From: Dermatemys mawii | Lineage: Eukaryota > Chordata > Testudines > Dermatemydidae | Length of the DNA: 64,000 bases | Direction of reading: 5' to 3' | NCBI GenBank assembly: GCA_007922305.1 | Contig: ML677329.1 | Span: forward strand, 2,818,271-2,882,270 | Shown: piece after piece, positions 36,593-47,555 of the stretch | Layout of the letters: the number at the start of each line of letters is the position of its first letter | How positions within the stretch are numbered: the first letter of the stretch is position 1 | Program-made: the position numbers and the translations under genes | The notes under the pieces: generated by a model | Seen by the model: the letters and a program-made list of their open reading frames with translations, nothing else | Databases searched by the model: none | Told to the model about the DNA's origin: nothing

Positions 36593-37262
36593 GCCGACTG
36601 CCCCCTGAGAATCCCTGACCCATCCATCCACCCCCCACACCTTGTTCCCTGACTCCTCCTTCCACAGACCCCTAACCACCCCCCAAGACCCCACCCCCTA
36701 CCCAATTCCCCTCCTCCCTGTCCCCTGACTGCTCCAACCCCTATCCACCTTCCAGCCCCCTAACCACCACCCCAGAACCCTACCCCCATCCAACCATCCC
36801 TACTCCCTGACTACCTCCTCCAAAGCCCCCCAACCACCACCACCCTAGAACCCCACATCCCCCCTCTTACCATAGCAGCCCTGGCCCCCAGAGTTCTGCC
36901 TGTGGGGCGTGGCTTTGGGGGAGGGGCGAGCGCGCAGCCCCAGCCCCTGGGGTGCTCCCTGCATGGCATGGCTCCGGGGGAGGGGGTGCGCAGTCCCGGC
37001 CCCCAAAGCACTCCCTGTGTGGTGCAGCCCCGGACCCCAGAGCTCCCTGTGCGGCGCGGCTCCGGGGGCAGGGGGAAGCATGCAGCCCCAGACCCCAGAA
37101 CGCTGCCCGCATGTCTCCGGGGGAGGGGAGGGCGCGCAGCCCTGGCCCCGCAGCGGTGCCCGTGCTGCATGGCTCTGGGGGAGGGGCCAGGGGCAGCCTC
37201 CACAGGCCGGATGGGATGGTCTCGCGGGCCAGATGTGGCCTGCCTGCCGTAGTTTGCCCACC
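36593..37262 (+). mobile_element. Left-truncated hAT element with GC-rich minisatellite
   Basis: The right end 'tagtttgcccacccctg' and the adjoining 'gccagatgtggcctgc' match the right end of the complete element at 51534-52425. The pyrimidine-rich left part ('gactgccccctgagaatccc') matches its interior from about 51630 on. The left terminus is missing. The segment 36900-37190 is an irregular tandem array of 60-75 bp units with 'gggggagggg' and 'gcgcagcccc'. The right flank is GGCTAGGG, inside a CR1. Confidence 0.85.
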
Positions 37263-37650
37263 CCTGGGCTAGGGACGCGAAACCTGCCCATCCTGGCTAA
37301 TAGCTATTGATGGACCTATCCTCCATGAAATTATCTAGTTCTTTTTTTGAACCCTGTTATAGTCTTGGCCTTCACAACATCCTCTGGTAAGGAACCCCAC
37401 AGAATGGCTCTGTGTTGTGTGAAAAAATAGTTCCTTCTGTTTGTTTGGAACCTGCAGCCTATTAATTTAACTGAGTGATCCCTAGTTCTTGTGTTATATA
37501 ACACATCCTTATTTACTTTCTCCACACCTGTAATGATTTTATAGCCTCTATCATATCCCCCTTTAGCCATCTTTTTTTTCAAGCTGAAAAGTCCCAGTCT
37601 TATTAGTCTCTCCTCATATGGCAGATGCTCCATACTCCCAATAATTATTG
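37263..37650 (-). mobile_element. CR1 3' region fragment
   Basis: 'cccatcctggctaatagct', 'ggacctatcctccatgaaat' and 'cctctggtaaggaaccccac' are the minus-strand reading of the CR1 C-terminal end. The frame in 37331-37759 contains EHLPYEERLIRLGLFSLKKK. The terminal 3' tail is lost on the left, where the hAT element joins. Confidence 0.9.
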
Positions 37651-37664
37651 TTATCTTCATCCTA

Positions 37665-38125
37665 CTGTCCTCGGGAACTGTGACAGAGAGTGACTTGCCC
37701 AGGCTCACACAGGAAGTCAATGGCAGAGCAAGGAATAGAACCCACATCTGATAAATCATAATCTAGCACAGGGGTAGGCAACCTATGGCATCGGTGCTGA
37801 AGGTGGCACACAAGCTGATTTTCAGTGGCACTCTCACTGCCCAGGTCCTGCCCATCATTCTGGGGAGATCTGCATTTTAATTTAATTTTAAATGAAGCTT
37901 CTTAAACATTTTAAAAACCTTATTTACTTTATATACAACACTAGTTTAGTTCTATATTATAGACATAGAAAGAGACCTTCTAAAAACATTTAAATGTATT
38001 ACTGGCACGCGGAACCTTAAATTAGACGGAATAAATGAAGACTCGGCACACCACTTCTGAAAGGTTGCTGACCCCTGATCTAGCACCTAACCCACTGGCT
38101 GTTCTTCCTCTCTGGGGACTTTCAA
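37665..38125 (-). repeat. MIR-type SINE, split by a hAT element
   Basis: The left part has 'gagtgacttgcccaggctca', 'cacaggaagtcaatggcaga' and 'ggaatagaacccacatctga', the MIR core in reverse. The short remainder 38086-38125 ('cctaacccactggctgttc') is the tRNA-related head. The two parts are separated exactly by the element at 37769-38077. Confidence 0.8.
37769..38077 (+). mobile_element. Complete non-autonomous hAT element, 309 bp, in a MIR
   Basis: It starts CAGGGGTAGGCAACCTATGG and ends AGGTTGCTGACCCCTG. The 8-bp duplication ATCTAGCA (37761-37768 and 38078-38085) is perfect. The AT-rich body ('gaagcttcttaaacatttta') is the same as the element at 45323-45637 in reverse orientation. No coding frame. 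Confidence 0.95.
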
Positions 38126-38561
38126 TGAATCCCCCATGTATTCTGAGGCAGGTTGGCCCTTAAGTCTATGGCAAAATCCTGGAGCCTGTGATACTCTGTG
38201 CAGCAAACTGAAAATTTTACAACAGCTTCACTTAAATTGAGTGCACGCCCCCATTTGATCTCTGCTCAGCTTTAACTATTCATCTAAACAGCAGAACCCT
38301 AAGGAGTCGAGAATACCCAAAAAAGAATAAATGGACATGAGAATTCAAGTAACTCACACCAAGAAGATCCAGAAAGGTGGAAAAGGGGAGGAAGTCCTGT
38401 TTAATTTTGACAATTCTCTTAAATATATTTCTCACATTTTCTAAAATAAGCTGTCATATTTTTGTATCTAAAGTTTATTTTGATTGAGCTAAAGAGTTTT
38501 TATTCTTTACTTCTGTCCTGCTACCCAGCTCCCTCAGCTGTGCTGGAGAGAAACTCACACT
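38126..38561. other. Unassigned stretch
   Basis: Nothing recognised. Confidence 0.4.
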
Positions 38562-38695
38562 CTGATTCTGCAAAACACATAAGCACATGCTTAACTTTAG
38601 GCATAGGTTTAAATGCTTCTCTGAATAGGAGTGGACTTAAAAAGCATTCTCAACTTTAAGCATCTGCTTAAGTCTTTACTGAATCAGGGCCTCAA
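38562..38695. repeat. Fold-back repeat, 'gcttaac' family
   Basis: 'ctgattctgcaaaacacata' with 'agcacatgcttaacttta' is inverted at the right as 'aactttaagcatctgcttaa' and 'ttactgaatcagggcctc'. It is the palindromic repeat recognised by 'acatgcttaa' words. Partial relatives: about 40243-40322 and 44358-44462. Confidence 0.65.
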
Positions 38696-39989
38696 TAAAA
38701 ACAGAGAAGGATAGAGAAGGGAGAGGATAGGGCTGGATTCAGTGTAGTCTTTATTGCCACATCCTGATCAACTCAGAATCATTGCTTGTTGACAGTACAT
38801 CTGCTTTGTACATAGCAGCTGGCTGTTCCTTTTCCTGACATCCATTTGAATTCTGTTCCCTGGGATTGGCATTGTCTTATGAAGTGCTATTGTCTTGCCT
38901 CCTTTACAATATTTTATTCCAAGTGCCAGGCAAGTATCCACTGCATCTTCTTTAAAGATCTGGAAATTAATCTCATTTCTTGAAGCTTGCCCTGCGGAGG
39001 ACCGGAGACTTATATGTCTTCAGTATACACACACGGTACATTCTTTTCCACACTCACAGCCTAGAACTCTGTCATTTCTATTACTGTGTCTAACAGTCTG
39101 TGCAATGTAAGCTCTGGTTTTCTAAGAGCTATTCTGTCAAGGATGGTGCATGAACAATGTTGCACAATTTGCATCTTGCTTATGACCCAAGTCAATAAAT
39201 TAACATGTGAGTTCTTGTTACGGGAATCTGGCCTAAGGACAGTGTCTACCTTGGTTCTTGCCTGAAGATAAATATTTTATTTAACACTTTCTTTTTACAG
39301 ATAAATGGAAAACCAGAACATTAATGGATTTTACTTTCAAGGAGATCTTAATCTTTGCTAGATATTTTGTTGGGCAGCAGCTCAAATGTCTTTCACCTCC
39401 CTGCAATAGGCAACTAGTGTAGCAGGTGGGAACCCTGTCATTTTAGACTTCCAATTCGAAGTGCAGTGAACAGATTCCAGAATGTACTTTTCCATTTCTG
39501 CCATTGCTGAGTAACTATCTTATCTCCTGGATATTAAATGCTAGTGATGAAGATAAAAGGAAAAGCAGCAGGGTATTTGCATTAACTCTTTGCTGTTACT
39601 TTTCTCTACCTGTGATTTTATATAGTTTCTTTTAGGCTTTTATCTAGTTTATTGCTGTTTCCTTCTTACTTCTATGCACTTTCATTACTGCTGAGTTCAT
39701 GAGCTATTCCCTATTAAGTGTTTCTAATCAGTGGAGTCAGTGCTCTTTACATATCAAAGATGACTGCCGCAGGTTTCCTTAGTTTCTTTTGCCTTCAACA
39801 AAGATAGGAACTGCACTTTGTGGCACCAGCAAGCTACTTTCTCAACTTTCAGAAGTTCTGCCTGAATACTAGCACACAGAAATTTCACTTACCACTTAGC
39901 TATCCCACAGGTGTGCAGGGTGAAGAAAGAAAGCAGGGACTGTGGACCCATTCAGGCACTCAAAAGAAAGTGATTACCTACTATTTCCA
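38696..39989. other. Unassigned stretch
   Basis: No gene or repeat is recognised in 1.3 kb. Confidence 0.4.
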
Positions 39990-40225
39990 TGTATTTATAT
40001 GGTACCCATTATCATAGTGTCTGAGTGCTTCCACAGAATTCATGGATTTATCTTCACTACACCTCCATGAGGGCAGAGCAGTATTATCCCTATTGTACAG
40101 ATGGGAAAATTGAGGCACTGAGACATTAAGTAGCTTGTCCATAGCTACATAGAGAGTCAGGGACAAACATTGAACCGAGGTTGCTTGAGTCCGCATTTAG
40201 TATATTATCCATGAGGCCATTCTTC
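39990..40225 (-). repeat. MIR-type SINE, nearly full length
   Basis: In reverse orientation it has the 3' part ('cattatcatagtgtctgag'), the core ('ttgtacagatgggaaaatt', 'gaggcactgagacattaag') and the tRNA-related head ('tccatgaggccattcttcct'). The length of about 235 bases is close to complete. Confidence 0.85.
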
Positions 40226-40242
40226 CTCTGTGAGGCTTTGAC

Positions 40243-40322
40243 TCAAAAGAATACTTGAGCACGTGCTTAAGTCCTAGTGAAGTCAATTAAGCACATACTT
40301 AAATGCATTGATGAACTGTGGC
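40243..40322. repeat. Fold-back repeat fragment, 'gcttaag' family
   Basis: 'gagcacgtgcttaagtccta' and 'attaagcacatacttaaatg' are inverted around 'gtgaagtcaatta'. It is a short relative of 38562-38695. Confidence 0.5.
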
Positions 40323-41041
40323 CTATAAAACTAGCTCTGGGGCCCCACACATAATAGTTAGAAGCCTGGGTACAATCTCTTACTTCCTTTGCTTTTCTGC
40401 TCATATAGAAACTTTCTCTCTTTCCTTATAACACTTGCAGCTGAGAGTCAAAGAATAAAGCCTTTGAAAGGAATGTTTCCTTAGTGAGATTTTGTTCTTG
40501 TTGCTAAACCAGGTAGCCAACTCCTTCTGCTTACCTGATGCTGCTGAATTCAGTTCAAACAGTAGAACCATTTCTGTGCTATTAAATATGTGTAAGCATT
40601 TACTCTGAATCACTTGTGATTCAGCTGCCAAATCTCTTTTATCTTTTGCAATTTCTGATGAGCAGGTGTCATCTGCATATTGCTTTACATACATTTAAGT
40701 TTTTGTAGATTAGCCATGTGATTCCCATCTTCATAACAGTTTGTGTCTTATGATTTCCAGGCCAGTTTCAAGAACTGATTCAGCAATAAGAGATGATAGG
40801 CTGTTAGGATATCACCATATATCCTACACAATGGAAAACATTCAATCTTTGGCCTTATTCCACAAACACAAAAGAAGGCATAAACTCTGCCTCCAAAGGT
40901 TTCAAATACAAAAAAGGCAAATAAATTAAGCCTCACCAAGCATTATATAACTATTTGTAAAAAGATAAGACCTCACTGTGCTACTGTTCATATAGACTGG
41001 GACAAGGCCCTCCTGCAAAGGTAATAGCAGAGCTAGGAATT
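40323..41041. other. Unassigned stretch
   Basis: Nothing recognised. The minus-strand 97-codon frame at 40401-40694 has no domain. Confidence 0.4.
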
Positions 41042-41290
41042 AGAGCTGGTTGGAAAACTGGGGAAGGAGCTCCACAGAAAATTTCATACAGTCAACAAAA
41101 TATTATAGCCCAAACCTAAAATATTTCTACTCAAAATGGCAGTGTGGTGTCTTCTGGGAATTATAGATTGAGTGCCTCGTACTCCATGCTTCCATGGGTC
41201 GGGTTTTTTGGCTAGACAGCTACTCGCATGATGTATTACTTTCTCCCCTTTTGGAGACAGGAGGTCCTCAGCCATAGTGCATCATGGAGA
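41042..41290. repeat. Interspersed repeat, AGAGCTGG terminus
   Basis: It begins 'agagctggttggaaaactg', and I recognise 'ggtgtcttctgggaattat' and 'gtactccatgcttccatggg' as words of a common turtle repeat. The left end is the inverse of the ends at 5588 and 28320. Confidence 0.5.
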
Positions 41291-42279
41291 TGGGAATCCA
41301 TAAGCAATGGTTCCCAACTCTTATGGCCAGCCAACACTTCCCAATTCACTTTGAAGCCTGATGTGTGACAAAATTGGGATAAATCTCCCAGAACCGCTGT
41401 ACCAAAAATATATATATATGTAATGTAGTATAAAATTCAGATGGGCCACATAACTTTCAAGCAAGGATTGAAAGCACATCAAGTGGCAGCAATATTAGTG
41501 CTGTAATTAGAGTAGCTGTATTTCCTACCAAAGACCCAGAAGAAAAGTGTATTATGTGTGAAGCCCCCATTGTCATAGGTTTCCCTCAGGAACCTTTCTG
41601 CTCTTTCCAACAGGTTGGAGGGAAGCAACTTTTCAGAGAATTATGTTTGCAATATTTACGTATTGCATGTATTGTTTGCAATCAGAATGAAACTGGCATG
41701 CTGTTGACACAGGTCTTTTGTGAACAAATGAGACCACAAAAATAGTTGAGGGCTGTCCAGTGATAGGGAAGCATGAACATTTCCCCATGGCAAGAGAAAA
41801 GTGATCAGCAGCAGTAAGAAAAAAAGAAAAGAAAAAGGTTTGATTTTGTTTAATATAGTAGAAAGTCTGAGCAAATGGTACCACCCATTTAGAGATGAAT
41901 TCTGCTCCTTGATTGCAAAGCTATTTTAACCTTCTTAGTTTCATAGAGAGGCTTGTTGCAAGACTTGTGATGAAGCCACAAGAATGAGCAACACTGTCTA
42001 AAAGAGCCATTATACCTGTGCAAAGCCTTTGAAGGCATTGAGGTTGCACAGATGTCATTGAAGCACCATCCTTGCCACTCAGGCCCATTACCAGTGTAGA
42101 CATCTTTGACTCTCTCCACCTTGTTTGTAAAGACTGGTAGAGCAACCATGTCTATGACACGTTACTCAGTAAAGGCCTGCTTCTGCACCTATTGAAATCA
42201 ATAGAAAAGTTTCTATGACAGAGACCCTTTGGTAAAAGCACCCTCAGAGCAGACAAACTAATTGCACCAAACATCTTAG
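41291..42279. other. Unassigned stretch
   Basis: No gene or repeat is recognised. A TA run is at about 41409-41419. Confidence 0.4.
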
Positions 42280-43195
42280 AGGCTATTTGTCCATAAAGGA
42301 GAACATGTAAGGTATTCACAGAATGCTTGTAACTTGTAAAGATTCATAACCATTGCAAGACATATATATGGGTAATATTTAATGAATAATGTATTTATAT
42401 TGAAAGTATGCTTTATGGACTTGGAGTAGAAATTAGTCACTAGAAGATAATGTGTCTCAGTCATCAATGGAGACAAGGAGGAGTTGTCACCCCACTCTGT
42501 TCAGCCAGGGATGCCATGCAAGGTTCAATCGTTTAGCCTTACACACTACTAAGACTTTGAAAGGGAAACCAAGAGGTGCAATGACAAATAATCAAAATCA
42601 CTTAAATGTAAAAAAAAAAAAAAAGAAAAAGAAACATTACCACAAGACAGGGGTTCACCCTGTCTGTGAATAGAAACAAAAGGCTGCTTTTGGTATAACA
42701 CAGAGGAGAGGAAAAGCACCCTGTATCCATTCATCAAGGAAATCTCTTGTGGGATAGAAGGTGCTTTCATGAATATTTGGAGCCTGGCTATTGAGCAACC
42801 AGCTATCTCTGCATCAGACTGTATTTTGGTAGAGAAAAAATCTACTTTATTAGAGCGGAAAGATAATTAGTAAGTGTATACCCTGGCTTACGTTTTAGGA
42901 TTTTGTTTGTATTGTAACTATTTGTTTCCTGAAACCTCTCTTGTTTCTAGTTAAATCTTTATTCTTTCTTAAATAAACTTGGTTTTGTTTTCTTATAAGT
43001 GCTCATTAGCACTGTGTGGTTTAGACGAGCAGTGGTCTAAAGTCAAAGTGGTAAACTGGGTACATTGATCTTTGAGGATCTGGGATTTCTGCAAGTAGAT
43101 AGCATCAGGGCTGGTTATCACAGGAGACTATTGCCAAGGAACACAAGGATTGGGGTCCTGGGTACCCCAAGATTTATCGATTGCCTGTCATCAAG
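42280..43195 (+). mobile_element. Possible solo LTR
   Basis: The right 300 bases have an LTR-like layout: 'gtaactatttgtttcctga', an AATAAA signal at 42972-42977, then 'gcactgtgtggttta' and 'gggctggttatcacaggaga', which I associate with turtle LTR families (R-U5). The left part ('ggtattcacagaatgcttgt') also fits. I could not define TG/CA termini or a target duplication, so the limits are approximate. Confidence 0.45.
42972..42977 (+). terminator. Polyadenylation signal AATAAA of the putative LTR
   Basis: AATAAA is followed by a T-rich stretch ('cttggttttgttttctt'), a normal cleavage/polyadenylation context within the LTR-like region. Function is inferred. Confidence 0.4.
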
Positions 43196-44357
43196 TTCAT
43201 GTAAGTAACTTTCGTTTAGTCCAAAGAGAACGGTCCAGTTGACAGCACAAATTAGAAAAAGGTAAACGTCATACTTTGAAAAATGTATGCCTGGTTCTCT
43301 CTAGACTCTAGATTGTAGCTTCCTGGGTATCAAGCGAAAGTTTACTCACTGTTGAGCTTTTATTTCCTAAATATTTTCAGCAGATTTGCTTTGAGATAGA
43401 AAATTTTAGAAATTGAACAGCCAAAAAAATAAATTAAAAAAAACTAAAACTAAATAGAAAAGAAAAAATCTCACCCTCAAGCTGTTCCATCAAGGGATAA
43501 AATTTTAAATCACATCATGTCTCACACCCATTTCTTAGTGTAAAATAAATCATTTGAGCAGAGTGTAAGCCAATTTTTACTTTAAAAAATGTTTTGTCCT
43601 AAGGCTGTCTTTGTGAACTTCAAAAGCACACTTCATAATTATGCTACCTATCAAAGGAAACCCAATATTTCACCTCCAACCTTCCTCCACTTGTGTTATA
43701 ATTTTAATAGTTAATAAATTTTAATTTTAAACTGGTTATTTTCTTGAAATTACATGTCTTAATGTAAAATATGTCTGTATAACTTTTTAGTATATACACC
43801 TTAAAGTTATATTTTAGTAAGCTTAAGAAATTTCTTCCTCATTAACTCTTGTTTTAGGATTTAATCTTGGAATATCCCCATTTTAATACTAGTTTCTTTA
43901 TTTTGAGAATCAATTTATTTTGGCAAGTTTCTTGATTTTAGGGGGTGCAGAATTTTTTTCTCTTTTTTGGCAAGAGTGTTCCAAAAATCCAAGATATTTA
44001 GTTTTGGAGGCATCAGTGTGTGTTGAGTAAACATTTGTCCTTCACAAGCATTCTGTTACAAACTACAAAAAATATAGGAGATCTGAAAAAATATGGCATA
44101 CTATTTAAAACATGAAAAGACACTATTGTACACATGCCTAAAGAATATGTTTTATTTGTGACTCTGACAGGGCTATGACATTGATTAGCTCTGTCTAGTA
44201 TGCATACTCTTGAACCTGCTGTTCCTGCAAACGTATTCAGCAAGACTAGGCACCGCATCACTATAGTACATAAAACTGCTATAATATTATTTCCATAAAA
44301 GAGAGTGTTCTACTATAAGAAAAAAGCAAGAGTCTGTTACATACTTGAGTTTGGGGA
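43196..44357. other. Unassigned AT-rich stretch
   Basis: No gene or repeat is recognised in 1.2 kb. Confidence 0.4.
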
Positions 44358-44462
44358 CTAAGGTTTCAATCCAGCAAAATACTCAAGAGGGTGCTTAATT
44401 TAAAGCATATCCCATTGACATCAGTGGGGCTACTCACAGTTTTAACATCAAGCGCATGCAAA
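44358..44462. repeat. Fold-back repeat fragment
   Basis: 'ggtttcaatccagcaaaata', 'gggtgcttaatttaaagcat' and 'cccattgacatcagtggggc' are words of the same family as 38562-38695. One arm is truncated. Confidence 0.45.
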
Positions 44463-44665
44463 ATTGAATATGCAAATCTTATTAAATGGTAGAAAACACC
44501 AATCCACCAGATAAAATATCTAAATCCAACACTCTTCAAAACTGTCACATGTAGGAACTCTGCTGCAGGTCCAGGTGCAACAGGTTGCAAAGTCTTCTGC
44601 TGCAGCGGAACTCTGGTCAGGAAGCACTGGGGTGGGGGAAGGAGATTTTCCCGTCTCCCCCACAC

Positions 44666-44925
44666 CAGGGCCGGCTCCAGGCACCAGCGCTCCAAGCGCG
44701 TGCCGGGGGCGGCAAGCCGCTGGGGGCGGCCTGACGTTCGCCATCAGGGCAGCAGTCAGGCTGTTTTCCGCGGTATTTCGGCGGGAGGTCCGCGGCGGCC
44801 GCGGATTCGGCAGCGGGAATGACGAGGCTGCGGGAGCCGTGGAAGTCGCACAGAAACGCCGCCGAATCCGCGGCAGCTGCGGAACTTCCGCGCTTGGGGC
44901 GGCAAAAATCTTAGAGCTGCCCCTG
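44666..44925 (+). mobile_element. Non-autonomous hAT element, GC-rich, 260 bp
   Basis: It begins CAGGGCCGGCTCCAGG and ends CTTAGAGCTGCCCCTG, an inverted pair. The interior is very GC-rich ('gcggcggccgcggattcggc'). The 8-bp flanks CCCCACAC and TCCGCCCC agree at only 5 positions, so the duplication is decayed or the insertion was rearranged. The long frames on both strands here (44520-44951, 44575-45021) come from base composition. Confidence 0.82.
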
Positions 44926-45322
44926 TCCGCCCCTCCCCACGCCCTGGACAAGAGTCAATTCTCTTTGGAAGCTCCAAAAGCCCTACAACAGCATCAACTT
45001 GATGAACTCACTTATGGCTGATCAAACAATTCTGCCGTTGAGAAATACACCCCCCTCCCCCGCCCCAGAAATGTCTTAGGTATTTCTGGGTAGAACATTT
45101 GTGGGGGGGGGGGAGTAAATTGTCCCCGGAGTCCCCATTCCAGGTTTTACATCAAGCCCAGTGCATGCTGGACAGGATTGCATGCTGGGTGAATATTCAT
45201 ACAATGTGTCTGTGATCAGTAAAGTTTGGAAGGCTGGTTTCTAGGGCCTGATCCAGTGTCTGTTAGTTATACAGAAGAGATGAGGAGGGTTATCTCCATT
45301 TCTGTAGACTAGCCATATAATG
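44926..45322. other. Unassigned stretch
   Basis: A G run is at about 45102-45112. No gene is recognised. Confidence 0.4.
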
Positions 45323-45637
45323 CAGGGGTCAGCAACCTTTCAGAAGTGGTGTGGTGAGTCTTCATTTAGTCACTCTAATTTAAGGTTTCACCTGCCAGTA
45401 ATACATTTTAACATTGTTAGACAGTCTCTTTCTATAGGTCTAGAATATAGAACTGAACGATTGTTGTATGTAAAGTCAATAAGGTTTTTAAAACATTTAA
45501 GAAGCTCAATTTAAAATTAAATTAAAATGCAGAGCCTCCCTCACCCCCCGATGGCCAGGATCCGGGCAGTGTGATTGCCACTGAAAATCGGCTTGCATGC
45601 TGCCTTTGGCACGCATGCCCTAGGCTGCCTAGCCCTG
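45323..45637 (-). mobile_element. Non-autonomous hAT element, 315 bp
   Basis: It is the same family as 37769-38077 in the opposite orientation. It begins CAGGGGTCAGCAACCTTTCA and ends AGGCTGCCTAGCCCTG. The duplications ATATAATG (45315-45322) and ATCTAACG (45638-45645) match at 6 of 8. There is no coding capacity. Confidence 0.9.
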
Positions 45638-45645
45638 ATCTAACG

Positions 45646-46151
45646 GAATGGTGGCCAGCTAGGCTGGTGACACCAACAGACTGAGTGCACATGTGCCTCC
45701 CTCCAGTCTGCCATACTGTGTCACGCTGCTTTCCCCCTGCCCCTTCCTAAGGTCTTTCCAAGTGCAGGAAGCCCATTTTGGCATAAGTCCTTGAACTGAC
45801 CCTCTCTCCCTCCACACAAAGTCAAATCCACATGAAGTCACACATCTTCCTTGACTACAGGCAACACTGTGAGTAGTAAGCTAGAGGCAGCCTAGATGTA
45901 CTACCAGCACAAGAGGATGCAAGAAAAGCAAATCACCCCCCTTTCAGGCAGAATTAAGCATGATAGACTCATCTCAACATATACATTACGGAGTTATGTT
46001 CACAAATCCCAACTCATTGAAATGAGTTTGTTCCTAAATCTTTTTGTATGTTTCAAAGAGTGTTAATGAAACATGAAACTTGTTTCCTGTCTTTCCCTTC
46101 TAGCAAAACCCACCCATCTCCTGAGAAGCCACTAGTTTCTAGCCTAATCTT
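45646..46151. other. Unassigned stretch
   Basis: Nothing recognised. Confidence 0.4.
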
Positions 46152-46269
46152 ACCTGTGTCATAAGTAGCCTAGTATTAGTGTTTACCTGTAAGGGGTTAA
46201 GCTAAAGGTAACCTCCGAGTGTGCATTAAAACTGCTCCCACACCACGAAGGACCCGATCAACAATTGCA

Positions 46270-46577
46270 CCCTGTCGTGTTTCTCAGCAAGAAGCTGTCA
46301 GAGGGAGAGCCACCGGTCAATTCCTGAAAAGGAATGTTTCGCCATTGTGTACGCTCTGGAAAAGCTACGTCCATACGTTTGGGGACAACGGTTCCACCTA
46401 CAAACTGACCATTCTTCGCTGAAGTGGCTTCATCGCGTCACCGACAAGAACAAAAAACTTCTTCGGTGGAGTTCAGCTCTCCAAAATTTTGATTTTGACA
46501 TCCAACACATTCCAGGAACTTCTAATAAAGTGGCTGACGCACTCTCCTGTGAAAGTTTCCCAGAATCAATAGGTTAA
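46270..46577 (+). pseudogene. Gypsy RNase H fragment
   Basis: The fragment reads FLSKKLSEGE, then after a frameshift near 46310 IPEKECFAIVYALEKLRPYV, QTDHSSLKWLH and RWSSALQNFDFDI, closing IPGTSNKVADALS. RNase H degrades the RNA strand during reverse transcription. The catalytic Glu (46332-46334) and second Asp (46407-46409) are present; the first Asp is outside the remnant. The ADALS ending is typical of the RT-RNase H boundary in Gypsy elements. Confidence 0.88.
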
Positions 46578-46720
46578 AACTGTCCTCGGAACGTGGGACC
46601 TATTGTTAATTTTATTGTAACCAGTAGTATGTTTACAGGCGCATGTGTTTTATTAATTCTGTTTTTCCCTAGAGCTCCAGGAAGAAATCGCACCCAGTGA
46701 CGTTCCGACACCATTTGCGA

Positions 46721-46732
46721 TTTGAGGGGGCA
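46721..46732 (+). promoter_or_regulatory. Polypurine tract of the Gypsy element
   Basis: The purine run lies directly before the 3' LTR start TGTCATAA. It primes plus-strand DNA synthesis in LTR elements. Confidence 0.75.
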
Positions 46733-47550
46733 TGTCATAAGTATAAAGTAGCCTAGTATTAGTGTTTACCTGTAAGGGGTTAAGCTAAAGGTAACCTGAG
46801 AGGTGGACAACTGACCAATGAGAAATTCCTCAGGAGACAAAAGATTTTGAGTTTCAGTTTCTCTCTGAGTCTCTCTCTGTTCAACTCGGCTAGGGGATGA
46901 ATCACACCTATTTCTTTTACTATAATTATAAGCTTCTATCCAGTAACAAGTAAGGTAGTCAAATAGTAAGTTTAATCTGTTTTTTTTTTTAAACACTTGG
47001 AGGGCTCTCAATGGTGAGTGTTGGCTGGGTGCTTCTTGATATTGTAAGATTCAGCAGAGATATCAACAGTGGGAGAAAGTTGCCTCGGGGAAGAGGTTTG
47101 GTTTCTTAATTCTTTTGTTGATTATGATAGATGCTGTTCTATTGATGGTTATAAGGGATTTATTCCTCTCTTTTTTTCTTTTATTAAAATCTTTCTTTTA
47201 AGAACCTGACTGCTTGTTTTCCATGGTGTAGGATCCTGGTTTTGGATCAGGCACATCTCGCAGGATCAGGCGAGGCTTTTCTCTCAAGCTTCCCAGGGAG
47301 GGAATAAGTTTGGGGGTTTTGTGGAAAGAGAAAGAGGGGCTTCAAGTGGCCCATGTCCAATAGTTTTTTCAGACAGACATTCTCACTTGATGGTGGCAGC
47401 ATACTAGGTCCAGACACAGGAGAAGTTTGTGTTCTGGGGAAAAACATTTTAACCCAGGCTGGTAAAATAAGCTTGGGGGGTTATTTCTTTTTTTCATGCA
47501 GGTCCCCACCTCTGTACCCTAGAGTTCAGAGTGGGGAGGCAATCCTGACA
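46733..47550 (+). repeat. 3' LTR, 818 bp
   Basis: It starts TGTCATAAGT and ends TCCTGACA, so it has TG..CA termini. An ATTAAA polyadenylation signal is at about 47183-47188 in a T-rich context. The copy in the 5' LTR remnant lacks about 7 bases near its start ('ataagtagcc' against 'ataagtataaagtagcc'). Confidence 0.88.
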
Positions 47551-47555
47551 ACCAG

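Larger units (their letters stand above)
46157..47550 (+). mobile_element. Ty3/Gypsy LTR retrotransposon with large internal deletion
   Basis: A 5' LTR remnant of about 59 bases (46157-46215, starting TGTCATAAG) is followed at once by a fragment of RNase H, a spacer, a polypurine tract (TTTGAGGGGGCA, 46721-46732) and a full 3' LTR (46733-47550). The 5-bp flanks ACCTG (46152-46156) and ACCAG (47551-47555) match at 4 of 5, so both outer ends come from one insertion. Gag, protease, integrase and most of RT are gone. I recognise the LTR from turtle genomes. Confidence 0.88.

Noticed and set aside
36811..37310. Overlapping frames of 81-148 codons on both strands
   Set aside because: They come from a GC-rich tandem array inside a hAT element; open frames in several frames at once indicate composition, not coding.
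44658..44933. Target duplication for the hAT element at 44666-44925
   Set aside because: The two 8-bp flanks agree at only 5 positions, in C-rich sequence, which is near chance.
44520..45021. Frames of 143 and 148 codons on opposite strands
   Set aside because: They overlap a GC-rich non-autonomous hAT element (44666-44925) and show no domain.
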